A DNA stretch of 64,000 nucleotides from Phocoena phocoena (Eukaryota; Chordata; Mammalia; Artiodactyla; Phocoenidae). The stretch is from the NCBI RefSeq assembly GCF_963924675.1, contig NC_089239.1, positions 31,209,818-31,273,817 on the forward strand, in the 5' to 3' direction. Below are positions 45,960 through 59,110 of this stretch, in pieces. The notes beneath the pieces were generated by a model that saw nothing but the letters and a program-made list of their open reading frames with translations, was not told the DNA's origin and did not search any database. Numbering within the stretch: position 1 is the stretch's first letter; each line of letters begins with the position of its first letter. Both the position numbers and the translations under genes were made by a program.

Positions 45960-48359
45960 AATTACAGATTTTTTAAAAACTAAATTTCCTCTTGGACTCA
46001 AGAAACCATATCCCATACTATGTTCCTTTTAGAGAACCACAGCCGGAATTTTTCCTCAGGCTCACTCCTACAAAAAAGACATAGCTTGCCAGCGTAACTG
46101 GTTTATTCTTTTGGTCACTCTGAATATTTCATCAGATTATCTTTCTCCCTTTTGTCTGTCTGCTCTCAAGCTCATCGACAAATATTTGGCCTGCCTCGTG
46201 CAGCGATGAAGTAAATTAGGTAGTATTGGCCCAGCTTTCCCTTAGCTGCATGTTATGTCGCTATTACTGTTTTCTCTTTGGCCAGTGGTCCTCCTTGGCC
46301 TGCTCCCAAACTAATGCTATATGTCACTTTAGATTTTTACCGTGTCTTACTTTATCAATATTTATCGCTAAAGAGGAATTATGTCTAAAAGTAAAAAAAA
46401 AAAAAAGTGCTGCTTCTAAGAAAATATTCTATGAAATTATTATCTTTAGAAACTGTACTTTCATTTTTAATATGGAAAAGGGCAGGTAAAGAAAAAACAA
46501 GTTTGTGTGATTAAAAAGGGAACACTTTCTATAATAGTTGTGGGAGTTGTTTTAAAAACACTGGTCGTATTGGAGGTTGCAACTTACAAATCAGCTCACA
46601 TCTCAAATCAGACACAGGAATTCTATTGCATCGATTAACTGGGGACTGTATACTTAGTAATATATAGTATTGAAAATTTTAGGTTTTTAAATTTAAATCT
46701 CAATATTAAAATTATCTGTAACATGATGTATGACCTAGATTGACGTCCTCTTCCTAGGTAAGGAAGAATCTAAGTAGGAACTTATTTGGGGCTGTAGAAG
46801 CAGGAACAGAAATCAGTAGAATAATGTTAATTGTAGTTTCACTATCTGATTTTATAATCCTACCCCAATCCAAACCCAGAATCTGGGAAGGAGTGGGCCT
46901 GAAATTTATCCCCAATATTCTGTTGTAGCCAGCCCTCATCTACTTTTAATAACTTTATATTTTCTTACTAAATCATAAGACTACATATCAAAACTTTGTA
47001 AATAAACTAGCCCTCGCTTTTTCATGTATCAGCAGTCAGTAATAAGAAGGGATAGAATGGTTACCTGAAACCATTTAAATTTCTAGGTCAACCCTTGTCC
47101 TTAGAAATATAATGAAAGCCACAAAGGTAATTTTAGATTTTCACACAGCCATCTTATTAAAAAAGTAAAAGAAGTAGGTGAAATTAATTTTAATAATATA
47201 TTTTGACTCAACTCATCCAAAATATTCTCATTTCAACCTGAAATCAATGTAAAATTATTAATTGGATGCTTATTTTACAGCCTTTTTATTATACTAGGTC
47301 TTCAGCGTCTGGTGTGTAGTTTACAGTTACAGCATATCTCAACTAGGACTGGCTACATTTCAAGTATTCAGTAGCCATGTGAAGCTGGTGGCTCCCATAA
47401 CCCAATTCACAGTTTCTTCTCTTACTCTAACTCTGAAGTAGTTACAAGGTTTCAATGTTTATGTGGGTGAGCAACTGACATTCCAATTTTCAGTTCCTTG
47501 ATCTCTTCAAATCAAACTCATTTCATCTCTCTTCCGCTTGCATCTTTCTCCCTGAGGGCTACATTTTGGACTCTGTGTTCAGGGAAACTGTTACACCTCT
47601 GCAGTCGTGCACTTTGATAATGCTTCTCTCAGACCACAGCCTCCCATCTTGGCCAGTCACTTGTCTTTGCTCTTTGGCCACATTGAGAACACAGCCCCTC
47701 AGACCCTCCATTTCCTCCCTTTAGTCCCTGTCTTCTGCCTCATCGCATGGGTGGTCCAAGTTCAAAGAGCCAGGTCTGAGGATGGTCTGAGGAACAGATG
47801 TCTTGCAGGACTAAAAATTGCCTCTCATAATGTGGCATTCCCTCAGAATGGGTGCTTTGCCTGTGTTCTCTTGTTTCCTCTTTACTATCGGACCCCTAAT
47901 AGACCTGTCCACACTGTTTTACTTCAAAGGTGCTCAGACATCTCTACATGCCAGGATTAGCTCAGCTTCCTCTCAAGCTGCCACATGCCTCTGTACACCC
48001 TTCCAGGGTGATTTCATCTGTCCCAACGTTTTAAATATCACGTACCCTGCTAGCTCAAGTGTCAACATTTCCAGTCCTGTCTTACCTCTTTAGTTCACAT
48101 AGTTCTGTCTCCTACTTGATTTCTCCAGTCGTTGTTGCCTCCTCGTCTTGCATTTTCTCCCTGGTTTAATGTCTTTCCTATCAAGCTCCCCAAATAGAAA
48201 ATTAGGAGTTATCCTTTGACAACTTTATCCCCTCACCCCTGGTCTTGTACCTCATGGCTAGTTTCAACTCCCTGTTTTTCGGGCTGGGATCTCCCATGAG
48301 GAAATCTGAGTCATCTTTCCTGCCTACTAATCTCTGTGGGGATTTCCTCTAAGTGAAGA
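45960..48359. other. Intergenic stretch, no gene recognised
   Basis: AT-rich to about 47400, then more mixed composition. The 117-codon frame at 47607-47960 and the overlapping 91-codon frame show no known domain. Old repeat remnants are likely but not assignable by eye. Confidence 0.45.
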
Positions 48360-48373
48360 GGAAATAGGGTCTT

Positions 48374-48875
48374 TTTTTTTTTCTATTTTTATTTTTCATT
48401 TTTATTTATTTATTTTGGATGACCACAACAAAAGCAACAATGATTGCAATTACCAAACACGAAACACACTCATACTATGTCATAATATTGACATACAGTC
48501 CAGGAATCCTCCATGGCAACAGCTCCTTTACTTGCAGTGAAAATTGATTTGTATATTTTTTGCCTCGGAGTCCTTGTGGGATATTTTTTTCATTATTCAA
48601 ACAGAAAGTCACAAAACTTATAATCATCCTCATCAGTTCACTCAGTCCCATGTAATTAATTTTTTTTCCGTCTTGATCTTTTGTTAGCACTTTTATGAAT
48701 TCATCAGTTTTCCATTAGAGTTCTGAAAATACTTATTCATTCAGTGCAGCAGTATAGTCAGTTACCAGAAATCTGTACTTGTCAGAGTCTTTTCCATGAA
48801 TTCCTTGAAGATGAAGCCCTTTTATAGGAACATTTTTGCAAAAGCATCAGAGTACACCCAGAACTGTTTCACTCG
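48374..48875 (-). pseudogene. Processed retrocopy of an unidentified mRNA
   Basis: On the minus strand this 502-bp insert ends with an AATAAATAAATAAA-type signal region and an A-rich tail (T-run at 48374-48382). It is flanked by the exact 14-bp duplication GGAAATAGGGTCTT (48360-48373 and 48876-48889). It shows no L1 or SINE sequence. Minus-strand translation gives broken pieces: a peptide with HGKDSDKYRFLVTDYTAALNE-like residues in one frame, and, at 48475-48690, a 71-codon frame. I do not recognise the parent gene. It is a typical L1-mobilised processed copy with stops and shifts. Confidence 0.75.
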
Positions 48876-48889
48876 GGAAATAGGGTCTT

Positions 48890-50291
48890 GATTGCTTCTT
48901 TCACAGGCAGTTCCTTGCTCTTTTGTGACGTTTCCCAGCTCTTTCCCAGCAAATCTCGAGTTGCTCTGGGTACCGAGGAGTAGGGCAGCCAGGAACCTTT
49001 GCCAACACCAAAAGTTTGTTCATTTGGGCTGATTAATTTCAGCTACAACAAAAACAATAAGATAACTTTTAAATGAAGTGACCGAATCAGTCACCAAATT
49101 CTGGTACTTCTACTTTAGAGATCTCTCTCGAATTTCTCCTGTGTTCTGCTCATCCGTAGTCAGTGTCTTGGTTCAGGTTCTGACCTGTAGACTATTACAA
49201 ATAACATCGGTACTGGCTGTTGTGGGTCCAGATGGCAAACCACTTTCCAGGCTGCCGTGAACACACGCTTTGTAATTAGAAAGCTGGTCCTGTTGTCCTC
49301 ATGCTGGAAACATTTTATTATCTCTCCATTACCTGTATCAGGTTTTCACAGGCATTATTTTAAAGCAGAACAACTTGTAGAAACATTTTTAGAAATGAAA
49401 TTAACAGTGATTCGCAATATACAAAGGAAAACAGATGTATGGGGGAGCCTCACAAGAGACTGAATTTGTGAGATTCTAGCCTTGCCCCATTTTTTCAGAA
49501 GGACCATGCCAGAAAATGTCTGTGATTCACTGAAAGCATCCCACTGATGCTTTAGAAAGAGGGAGAGACTGGGATCCTAGAAACAGTGAAGGAAGTTTCA
49601 CTCAGAAGGTTGAGTGCAGGGCGATTGGACCTATTTTTCCTGGAAATAACATGTAATTTTAGGTCTTCTGTAATTTTTTGCTTTAAAAGAAAACTATGAC
49701 TCCTAACTGGGCTGCCAGGAGATAAGGGGGCTATGAATACTGGCCCTCTGAGAAGCAGATCCAGAAGCAATTCTGACCCCACCCTTAGGAGGCTACCCTG
49801 ATGTTCTAGGAAAGGGTAAATATTTTATCTGTAATGATAAACTTAAAATTTTTTTTCATACTTATTTTTAGTAAACATTGAAATTACTATATCTCCTCAT
49901 AGTCTAAGAGTATTTCATGTTTGTTTATTCTTTGAAAACATTTTGAGAAACATCTAAACTTACATGGAAAAGACAAGTCATAGATTCTTAAAAATTTAGT
50001 ATGATTATGTCTGTCAGCACCATCTTTCAAATTGTTTTTTGCCTGAATGGTTTGATTTTGTTTTCATTGACTGAACTATCAAAATGGCCTCAGCAATGGT
50101 GAAAGTAGACAATATTAGAATTAGAAAGCTTTAAATTTGCAGTTATTTCCATTAAAAAGGAAATCTCCAAATAAGAAATCTTTTCTAATAAAAATTTAGA
50201 GTCTAGATACATACCCTGAAATAGATAAAATTTAAAGAAACTGTTTTCTATATAAGATTACAAATGTTGAGCCAAAGTTATAGACATTTTT
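48890..50291. other. Intergenic stretch, nothing recognised
   Basis: No gene or nameable element. Short open frames only. Confidence 0.45.
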
Positions 50292-50570
50292 GGGGACTTC
50301 CCTGGTGGTGCAGTGGTTAAGAATCCACCTGTCAGTGCAGGGGACACAGGTTCGATCCCTGGTCTGGGAAGATCCCACATGCTGCAGAGCAACTAAGCCC
50401 GTGCGCCACAACTACTGAGCCTGCACGCCTAGAACCTGTGCTCCGCAACAAGAGAAGCTACCGCAATGAGTAGCCCGCGTGCCGCGGCGAAGAGTAGCCC
50501 CCGCAACTAGAGAAAGCCCCCGCAGCAACGAAGACCCAATGCAGCCAAAAATAAATAAAAAACAAAAAAA
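50292..50570 (+). mobile_element. CHR-1-like SINE, long form
   Basis: GGGGACTTCCCTGGTGGTGC, then the tRNA-like body with GTTCGATCCC and an extended 3' part (GCAATGAGTAGCCCGCGTGC, GAAGACCCAATGCAGCC) before an A-rich tail. AAGTTATAGACATTTT before and AAGTTACAGACATTTT after form a target-site duplication with one mismatch. Confidence 0.92.
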
Positions 50571-50589
50571 CGAAGTTACAGACATTTTC

Positions 50590-53500
50590 AAATTTTAAAG
50601 GTTGACATTTATGTTAGAAATTCATGTTAATTTTTAAATTGAGCCCATTGCTTCCCCCTGACAGTTTCAGTTATGGTTAAAGTGCTTATTTAAGGAAAAC
50701 CAAAGAGTATGAATGTAGAATTAGTTAGGGAAGAGTTTCTTCTGAAATGTTCTTGGCAAAACACAGATGATAAAAGAATAGGAGTAGATTTTCTGAAAGT
50801 CATATTTGGTTTTCAGCTGATATTTCATTGAAAAAATTTAATATAATTCACTTTATTTAAAAGTTATTTTATTATTGTTGTTATAGCTGTAATCAGTCAG
50901 TCCAAAGGAACAAACTTTGGGTGTTGACAGAGATTGCTGGCTATTCCACTCCTTGGATTACAGAGCAACTCAAGATTTACTGGGAAAGAGCTGGGAAACT
51001 TTGCAAAAGAGCAAGGAACTGCCCGTGGAAAAAAGCAATCAAGATCCTATTTCCTTTCTTTTGAGGAAATCCCCACAGAGATTAGTAGGCAGGAAAGGAC
51101 GCTATGATTTTTCTCATGGGAGATTCTAGCCTGATAGAGAGGGGTTGAACTTGGCAAGTAGGCAAAAGGTCAAGACCTAGATTGTTGTAGGGAAGCACCA
51201 ATTGTGTAATCAATATTCCTGAAGCCAGAAATCTCTCTGGGTCCAGTCTTAATCCACTTGCCTGACGTTAAGAGCACTCTTTGTGTTTAACAGCCATGCA
51301 CAAATGGTTTTCAAAAAATATAAAGGTAGGAGTCCAGATATCTAAAAGTATAGCGTGATCATAACTGAGTATAACTTTGGAAGGGAGCAGAGCAAGGAGA
51401 CCTGCTTACCTCTCTTCTCCCAGGGTTGCCTTCCAAAGGTCTTGCTAGATTAGCAGTGAGATGACCGTAATTGCACAGTACTGAGGGGGAGCCACATGCA
51501 ATACTCGATACATGCAATGGTGACTCTTGCTACAGATCTTTCTCCTGAGGAATGTGGAACCAGTACTTCCCTGTGCACCAGGTTTCCATGGCAATGCCGG
51601 GATGGCTCTCTGAGGCTTCCCTGCTGTGAGTAGTAGTACCTAAAGCTGGACTTGGCTAATGACCATCTTTGGATCTTTAGCGTGGCAGTACCTGTTCCAA
51701 AGTCACCAACCAGCATCTGATGGCTCCATAATGTCCTTCAGCATCAAGGTGGTGTTCCTGAATTCTAATAACACTTCTAATTCAGGAGCAACAATGTCTG
51801 AATTATATGAGGAACATGCCCAAGTTAGTGGGATTATCTTAGAAAGTGCAATCACATTATTTTCGTTAGTGGAAGAAATGTGATTGTTTTGGTCTTCCAT
51901 GTCATGAAGCAGGACATAAATGTTGTGCACATGTTCTCATAAGATGGGTTTTATCCTTGTGTGGGACCGTGATGTTTATTATGAGTTTATGCAAGAAGAG
52001 CGAACATACTTGACCCAATTGGACGTGCTAAAGAAAAAGACCAGATGTACTTTCTCACTTACATAGACAAAATGAATTCAAACTTGAGCTGACAAATGTA
52101 ATTAATAATAAAGTCTATATCAGGTTTAAGGATAAATTTTATTAATGATTAGGGAATGATATAGAAAATTTATTTACCTACTAATGTTCTTTTACCTGCA
52201 ATATATTAAAAAAATTGTGTTGACAGTCTGTGCTTGGAAACTACGCACAATATAGTCCACACTTTATAGTCCATATGTGGGCATGGCTTTTCTATTCAAA
52301 AAGATTGAGTATTAAGTTTGACATTTGGTTTTTCTTATTGATTTTAAATAAATATTCTAAAGTAAGAAATGGGACTTTACTTCAAAGAAAATGAATTTAA
52401 ACAAAAGCATCTACTACACCTTGTCTTTAAAAGCAACCACTGGACTGCTAAAGCAGTAATAGTTTTAATGTTGGCCCCTAAATGTTGCCGTAAGTGTTTG
52501 GAAGCATTGTACCTGCCATCAGTACCCATGCCATGGGATAATTCAAACAGCAAAGTATGTGAATGTGATGTGCCTGCCTTCTAAATGACTGTTGTATTTT
52601 ACTTTTCACACTTAACGTACACTGAAGGAATGGATAAAATGTCACCTGAGGTCAATCATAAGGGTGCCTTTTATCTGATGGCTCCAGGATAGAATTTAGG
52701 ACATTTCCCCCGAACCACGATCAAGGTTAGGGGTGCTGGATTTACCTGTGATATTCACATTAGGTCATTTCCCACATGAGTAGAAAAACAGTGGAACCAT
52801 AAGACAAAAAAAGAGCAGAAATCCCGGTGGTCTTTGCTCCTCGAGTTTGTAAAGGCAAAGAAAAAGTGGAATTCTCTAAAACTGTCAGCACTGAAACATC
52901 TCAGCTCAATTCTTTAACCAAAGGTTAAGTGAGGCAGGCTAGTCTTGTTTTCTAGACACTTAGCTCTCTTTTTCCTAAGCATCTTTACTTCCCATTTTGC
53001 CTGAGAGGCTCTTAAAAAGAAAATCATATTTTAAAGTGACTCTTTAGTGATACAAATACAACAGTCCTGAATATATCAGTGTCGCAGTAATTTTGTTCAG
53101 AAGTTAAAGCATGCACCGAATGCCTTCCTCCCAGGTGGCAGAAGGCACACAATTTTAGTGACAAACTCACTGATGTTTTATCTATAGGAACTGTCACAAG
53201 ACAGCCATGTTAAATGGGAATACGGAAAGATGTTTCCAGAATAAAAATAGGAAATGCAGTCTTTTCTTAAACATTTAGGGGCATTAGAGATGTTCCATTG
53301 AAATTTAGGTTCGACTCACTTTTGCTTATAGTTAAATATCCAATCAAGGGATAAGCAAGCATCTCCTTACTGACTGGTGGCCATAGACTGGGGGCTCCTG
53401 GTTCCCCAGCTGCCAGGTACGTGCCGGGAGGCTTCTGAAAGAGTCAGCCAGCCAGCCTGGAGCTCACACTTCACTGAGCTGCGTGTTTCCCTGAATCCTG

Positions 53501-53786
53501 TGTCTGTCTACACAGTGTGGATGAAGAACATTTTCAATGCAACTGAAGGTAAAAACTCCATCTTTCCCTTAAAGCTGAATGATCACACGGAGTGAGCAAT
53601 CGATTTAAGAGAACATTAAGACCTCTCTCATCAGCGATCAGACACTTTGATTAAACATCCCTGAACTTGAATCAGAGCTCTGCCTGTCACTGGTGCTGTG
53701 AATTTAAGGGTGTTATTTGTTTTCTCTCTTGAGAAAGTGGAGGGAAAACATTACCCTTTGAGGCCAGTTTAAATGACCACTGGTGT
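50590..53786. other. Intergenic stretch, no gene recognised
   Basis: Open frames up to 88 codons (51450-51716 minus) have no known domain. Part of 51450-51930 may be a decayed LTR or retroelement, but I cannot assign it. Confidence 0.4.
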
Positions 53787-54125
53787 GGACTGAATGTGTG
53801 TATGCCCTCAAAAGACATATGTTGGGATTCTATTCCCCACGGTGATGGTATTGGGAGGCGGGGCCTTTGGGAGGTGATTAGGTCATGAGGATGGAGCCCT
53901 CATGGATGGGATGAGTGTTCTTACGAAAGAGACCCCATGTAGATCTCTGGCCTCTTCCTCCACATGAGAACACAGAGAGGAGAAGCCAGTTGTGAGCCAG
54001 GAAGGTGTCCCTCACCAGACAGTGTGTCTGCACCTTGATCTTGGACTTCCCAACCTACAGAACTTGTTTATAAGCCACTCACTCAGGCAGGGGCATTTTG
54101 TGATAGCAGCCCAAAAGGTCTAAGA
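53786..54125 (+). mobile_element. Solo LTR of MLT1 type (ERVL-MaLR)
   Basis: TGGTGTGGACTGAATGTGTG at the start, then GGGGCCTTTGGGAGGTGATT, AGGTCATGAGGATGGAGCCC, TCTTGGACTTCCCAACCTAC, and the end GCAGCCCAAAAGGTCTAAGA. This order is the MLT1 LTR. No internal retroviral genes adjoin it. Confidence 0.8.
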
Positions 54126-54169
54126 GAACCACCTATAAACTTTCTTCACATTGTAGCCAAGGTGCTTTT

Positions 54170-54690
54170 AAAAAGGAAAATGAGATTGGTATTGGCTTGT
54201 TTAAAATACTCCATCACACTTAGAAAAAGTTTAACCCCTTCCCTGATCCCCAGAGCCCTCTGATCTGACCCAGTACCTTCCAGACTCCTTGCCCACCACT
54301 CTCCCTCCCAGTGACCAGGCCCCGGACTCCTGAACTCGTTCCGCCACTCATGAGCTGCGCGAGGCCCACGCCTGCCTTGGCTGGTTGTAGAGCTCTCTTC
54401 GTAGGGTTCCTGCGTGTCTGGTGCCTTCTCCTGTTGTGCTTCTCTAGTCCTCCTGGTGGCCTTCTAGGGCCGCGTCGGCTAAACCAAACCTGGATCTCAT
54501 GGTGACACCACCTGCACTGCCTAGCTGCAAATTCAGTTTCAATTATAGGATTAACACAAAGATCACTAACTGTCCCTCGCCACTAAAATGTAAGCTGCGT
54601 GAGAGCAGGGATTTTTTTAAATCAAATGGCATATACTCAGTGCCTAATGGTACCAGATGCAAGGTTGGTCCTTGATAAAGGTAGCTTCTT
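54170..54690 (+). repeat. L2 LINE 3' remnant
   Basis: CCAGAGCCCTCTGATCTGAC, TCCTTGCCCACCACTCTCCC, CTAAAATGTAAGCTGCGTGA, GAGCAGGGATTTTTTT and CTCAGTGCCTAATGGTACC follow L2 3' order. Much of the middle is diverged. Confidence 0.7.
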
Positions 54691-55550
54691 TCCTCTCACG
54701 TCATTGATTAAGTATCTACTATGAACAAAATGCAGTGTTGGTTTGGGAAAAGGGAAGCTCTACAATAAAGTCTCTGACTTCAGAAATTTGCAATATAATG
54801 CAGACGTCAGCAACAATAGTGACAAAAATATAAAAATTTAAATGACAAATTAAATTTCAAAATAGAGTTTTGGTACCTCCCTTAAAATCAAAATAAATGG
54901 ACAGAACATAATGTTATAGGAGGACATACACTGAAGGCTGAGGTAATCATAAAAAAGGTTTTATGGGACAAGATTTAACTTTTAAGCCTAGGTATTGATA
55001 TTATTCTTGCAGTGATAATAGAATGAGTGAGAAGTTTTAAGGGACCAAAAAAGTAAGGTGAGCTTCAGAAACAGTGATACATTTATACATAGGTTATATT
55101 TCAGTATAGGAATATATAGGAATATACATGTAATATAAAAATAAGAAAAAAATATGGTTTTAAGAACTCAATTATAGTTCTATGATTTCTTACCAAATAA
55201 ATCCCATAAGAAAAAAAAATCTGCTTATTCCTTCAAAGATACAGACTCAGACACCAAACACTGTTGATCAGTGATCATGTGGAATGCTAGTGTGCTGTTA
55301 TAAACGTTTTCAACATGAAAATATTTAATAATGCCCTATCAAATGAAACATCATTTTACTTGGCATAATAATGATATAGTTTATAAAACTGTAAAACTAT
55401 TGTGTAAAAATATCTTGTATAAGTGTAAAGATTGTCAAAGGATATACAAAGTATGTTACTCTTACCAAAATAACTAATAGACCCCAATGCTTTGCCTTAA
55501 AAAAGTCCTATCTATTAAAGTCTAGGATGATTACACAGCAGAACAAAGCA
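54690..55550. other. Intergenic stretch, nothing recognised
   Basis: AT-rich, no gene or nameable repeat. Confidence 0.5.
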
Positions 55551-55768
55551 TTCGGAAATCTGGGGCTTGGAAGCTTGGGTTTGAATTCCTACGCTGCCAT
55601 TTGCCGGCTGGGTCACATTCGACAAGTGTTTAACCATCTTTGTGCCCCTGTTGTCTCATCTGTAAATTGGGAATAATTATTGTGAAACTAAATCTAATGC
55701 TGTTATTAATTAACTGTAAAGCACTTATTATAGTGCCTGACACATAGTAGGAGCTTTATACGTGTTAG
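55550..55768 (+). repeat. Near-complete MIR SINE
   Basis: TTTGAATTCCTACGCTGCCA, TTTGCCGGCTGGGTCACATT, TCTCATCTGTAAATTGGGAA, AAAGCACTTATTATAGTGCC, TGACACATAGTAGGAGCTTT follow the MIR consensus from the tRNA part to the 3' end. Confidence 0.88.
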
Positions 55769-55769
55769 G

Positions 55770-56600
55770 TTAAAAACCGGATAAAAACATTCAACTTCAG
55801 GATGTCTAGAAGTCATCCAAGTGATACACCTGAATCTTACTGATTCTGTTTTAGCCCTAGCTCTGGCTGAGGTCATGTGATTGTGATCAGAACAGAGTTT
55901 AGAGTGGGTTAACCCAAAATTCTGAGTGTAGTATAGAGAGTGGCGGGGTCAGCTTTGGGGACAGATGAGCTGGTGAGTGAGAGATTTAGGATCAGGAAAG
56001 ATGCGGAGTGGCACCATTTGAAACCGAGGAAGGGAAAGAGTGCATGAATCCCACCAGGAGGCTTTGAGGACTCTGGGTACCACTGACCGTCCTCTGAGCC
56101 TGGGATAGTGGAGCACTTGGAAAACCCCATCGTAGTTCTGGAGCTGCTGCCTTTGGTCTGACTTAGTCTGCAGCTCAGACCTCACACCCTGCCGCTTGCT
56201 CCCTAGATTGCCTGTTAGGTTTAAAGGGCCCCTTGCCTACGAATCGGACCCCACCCACACGATCCAGTTTCCTGGCATGGACCCATGGTGTGAGGTAAAA
56301 TTTAAGAAGACCCCCAGTTTCTTGGATTTTAGGGAGTTGTGACTCCGTAATACCCGATAGATGAAGACATGCACATGGTGCAGGGGCAGCTGGGCAGAGT
56401 GGGGCTGAGGACAGGAAGGGTTCAAGCCCAGAGCAAAGCCCCTGCTTCCCAAAGGCTGACAGAGACAGTTCGGCTTCTGTCTTTGCAGTGACTTCTGACA
56501 CCAGCTACCTGGAGCTGAGCCGTACTTCACAGGTTAGGGACCCAGTCCTCTCTACAAAGCTGCTCTCACTTCAGACACCAGCAGCTACCAGGCCATCTTC
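55770..56600. other. Intergenic stretch, no gene
   Basis: Open frames of 73-108 codons on the minus strand (56175-56501 and neighbours) overlap each other and show no known protein. Confidence 0.45.
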
Positions 56601-57260
56601 ACTTGTGACAAGATGGCAACCAATTTGGAGGTTTCCACTACCCTTGTACATTTGAAGATTCGCTAGAATGACTCACAGAACTTAGGGAAGTGCTGTACTT
56701 ACCATTATAGTTTTATTAGAGCAAAAGGATACAAACCAGAACCAGCCAAAGGGAGAGAATCACAGGGTGAGATCTGGGGGCTGAGGAGTAGGTAGACATG
56801 AAGCCGCCTCATCGTCTCACTGTGGAGCCCCGGGGGCATTACCTCCTGTCAATTGGTGACAGTACTCGAGAGGATGCCAACCAGGGAAGCTCACCTAAGC
56901 TTACTGCCCACAGTTCTTACTGGGGCTTCATTACATAGGCATGAGTGATGGAATTGGCCAAATAAGAGTTTCCAGCCTTCCTCCCCTCCCCTATTAGGTT
57001 GATATCACAGCTGTGATGCCCCAACTTTCTAACCACAGGGTTGATCTTTCTGGCTCTCCCTTCATGAGTCATCTCATTAGCCTGAACTATCTAGGCGTCT
57101 GTCTTGAGTCATCTTGTTAGCCTCAACTATCAAGTATGGCCTTAGGGTATGGATTGAGAGACCCAGCATGAATAACAAAGACACTCCACTCACTTGGAAA
57201 ATTCCAAGAGTTTAAGGCATCCTCCTAGGAATTGTGGACAAAGGTCAGTTAAATTCTTTA
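56600..57260 (-). mobile_element. LTR-like remnant, antisense, family unassigned
   Basis: GCTAGAATGACTCACAGAAC, TTTTATTAGAGCAAAAGGAT, GGGGCTTCATTACATAGGCA, ATGAATAACAAAGACACTCC and TGGAAAATTCCAAGAG occur in the order of a known mammalian LTR read in reverse. I am sure of the repeat character, not of the family name. Confidence 0.6.
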
Positions 57261-57449
57261 TTATGGTACTATAGAATTAAAAGTCTCTGAGTTTCTGAAG
57301 AAATGGGTTCGATATTTTACTTGTCTTTTCTTATTTCTGTTAATAATCGCCTCTCTTCCTGACTTCTACTTTTTTTTCTAGGTTTCTTAGTAGTGAATTC
57401 TAGCTTGTTTCCTAACTCCTGCATTCTGAAACTAAGGAGGGAACTAGGT

Positions 57450-57590
57450 AATACCATAGTATTACACTTATTGAAAAGTAGGTGCCATTCTAAGTGTTCC
57501 ACATGTATCTATCTGTTAGTCATCACAACAGTCCTGTGATAGAAGTAAGTTACTACCCCTGTATCAGGATCATGTTTGAGGTATATATCG
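57450..57590 (-). repeat. MIR-like remnant, antisense
   Basis: AGGTGCCATTCTAAGTGTTC, TAGTCATCACAACAGTCCTG and TGATAGAAGTAAGTTACTAC follow the reverse MIR 3' region. Confidence 0.65.
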
Positions 57591-57634
57591 GAAAATTAAA
57601 ACAAAACTAATAACAACAACAACTGCAACAAGGA

Positions 57635-58200
57635 TGACCTAAACATGTAACAGTTTATTTTTTCATGTAGAAAATGTGCAGAGGTAGTGAAACAGGAGGG
57701 AAGAGGGCAGGGCACAACCTTTAAAAGAATGACATAGCAATAGGAGATGACAAAAGACTGGTTAGAACCAACTGGGTCCAAGATGGCAGAAGATCCAACT
57801 TCCAGTAGACCTTGAGCCTCATTACACACTCATTTTAATACATTAGCATGCTAAATGACACACCCACCAGCGCCATGACAGTTCTGAGGCTAACCCTAAA
57901 AGGCCAAAAAGTGGGCAATGGTCCAATTCCTGGAAATCCCCACCCTTTCCCCAAAGTAATTGGAATAATCCTCCCACTCATTAGCGTATGAAATTACCCA
58001 GCCCATAAAAACTAACCACGCCATGTTTCGGGGCTCTTTCCCCTTCTGAGATGGCCCACACTCTGTCTGTGGGGTGTGTTTCTCTCTAAATAAATCTACT
58101 TACCTATCACTTTGTCTCTCACTGAATTCTTTCTGCGATGAGACGTCAAGAACCTCACGTTCACCGGGAACCATAAGTGGTCCAGGACTGGGAGAGTGAG
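57635..58200 (+). mobile_element. Solo LTR of an ERV1-type endogenous retrovirus
   Basis: The stretch has LTR architecture: a TATA-like CCCATAAAAACTAACC (about 58000-58015), a promoter-proximal GGGGCTCTTTCCCCTTCTGA, and an AATAAA polyadenylation signal in CTCTCTAAATAAATCTAC (about 58083-58100). The downstream CTCACTGAATTCTTTCTGCG resembles the R/U5 part of ERV1 LTRs. I see no gag, pol or env next to it. Edges are approximate. Confidence 0.65.
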
Positions 58201-59030
58201 TAACTATAGTGTAGAGAACACGTTCTTTCCATTGTGCTTCACCATACAGACCAAGATGGCTGTTCCAGTTTCAGACATCACAGCTGCATTCTAGGCATCA
58301 GGTCAGAAGATGCAGTGACTTCTCCATTTAAAGACAATTCTCCAAAGGGCCATACAGCACTTATGAGTGCCTCTGATTTACAAAAGAATAGTTACAGCAC
58401 CATAGCTGGTCACAGGGGAGTGAGAATCAAATCTGCTCACACACTCAGCTTGGACAATGGCAATGGAAATCACACTTTGCTGACTATGTGAACGTGATTT
58501 TCCTATTCCATTGTCTTCATTAGCTTTTTTTTGCTCTCTTAGAACTCCCTGAACAAATGGTTTGATTGTTTCTATAGGAACTTTCCTAAAGACCATTCAG
58601 TTCTTCAGTGGAAAGCATCAAGAGACAAATTGCCCCTTAAGATTCTTTGGATCCTTCTCCTTAAAAACCCTAGTCTTGTTGTTTTCACCAATCCTGGACT
58701 GTTGCGTCTTGATTCGTACCCAATCGTAATCAAACCCCTGCTTTGAAAGATCTGCCTTAAATCAAACTTTCACTTCTCCCTGCCAAAGCTTACTGAGGTG
58801 GTATTCTCCCTTACCATGTAAGCAGTGGACTCAGCACTGCTCTATCTATCTATCTTTGATTTTTATGTTAGTGATGTTTGAGAAGCCAGTTGTTGCCAAG
58901 AGACTTGGAACGGTGGTCTGTATTTGGGTGCATGACTAATCCAAATAAAACTGTTTTTCTGTTACGGAGAAGCAAGGGGATACAAGTGCTGGGCTAGATA
59001 ATGAACATTCTCTGCCACCACACCACCCCA
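58200..59030. other. Intergenic stretch, nothing recognised
   Basis: Contains a short (TATC)n run at about 58841-58854. No gene seen. Confidence 0.5.
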
Positions 59031-59110
59031 TTTTGCAGGTGATTAGCCTGAGACATAGAAAGCTAAGTAACTTATCTACAGCATTCCATGTAATAAGTAG
59101 AACACCTGTA
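59030..59110 (-). repeat. MIR core remnant, antisense
   Basis: CCATTTTGCAGGTGATTAGC, CTGAGACATAGAAAGCTAAG and AACTTATCTACAGC follow the reverse MIR core. Confidence 0.7.

Noticed and set aside
45627..45983. 118-codon frame with Cys-Val repeats
   Set aside because: It is the translation of a TG microsatellite plus a SINE.
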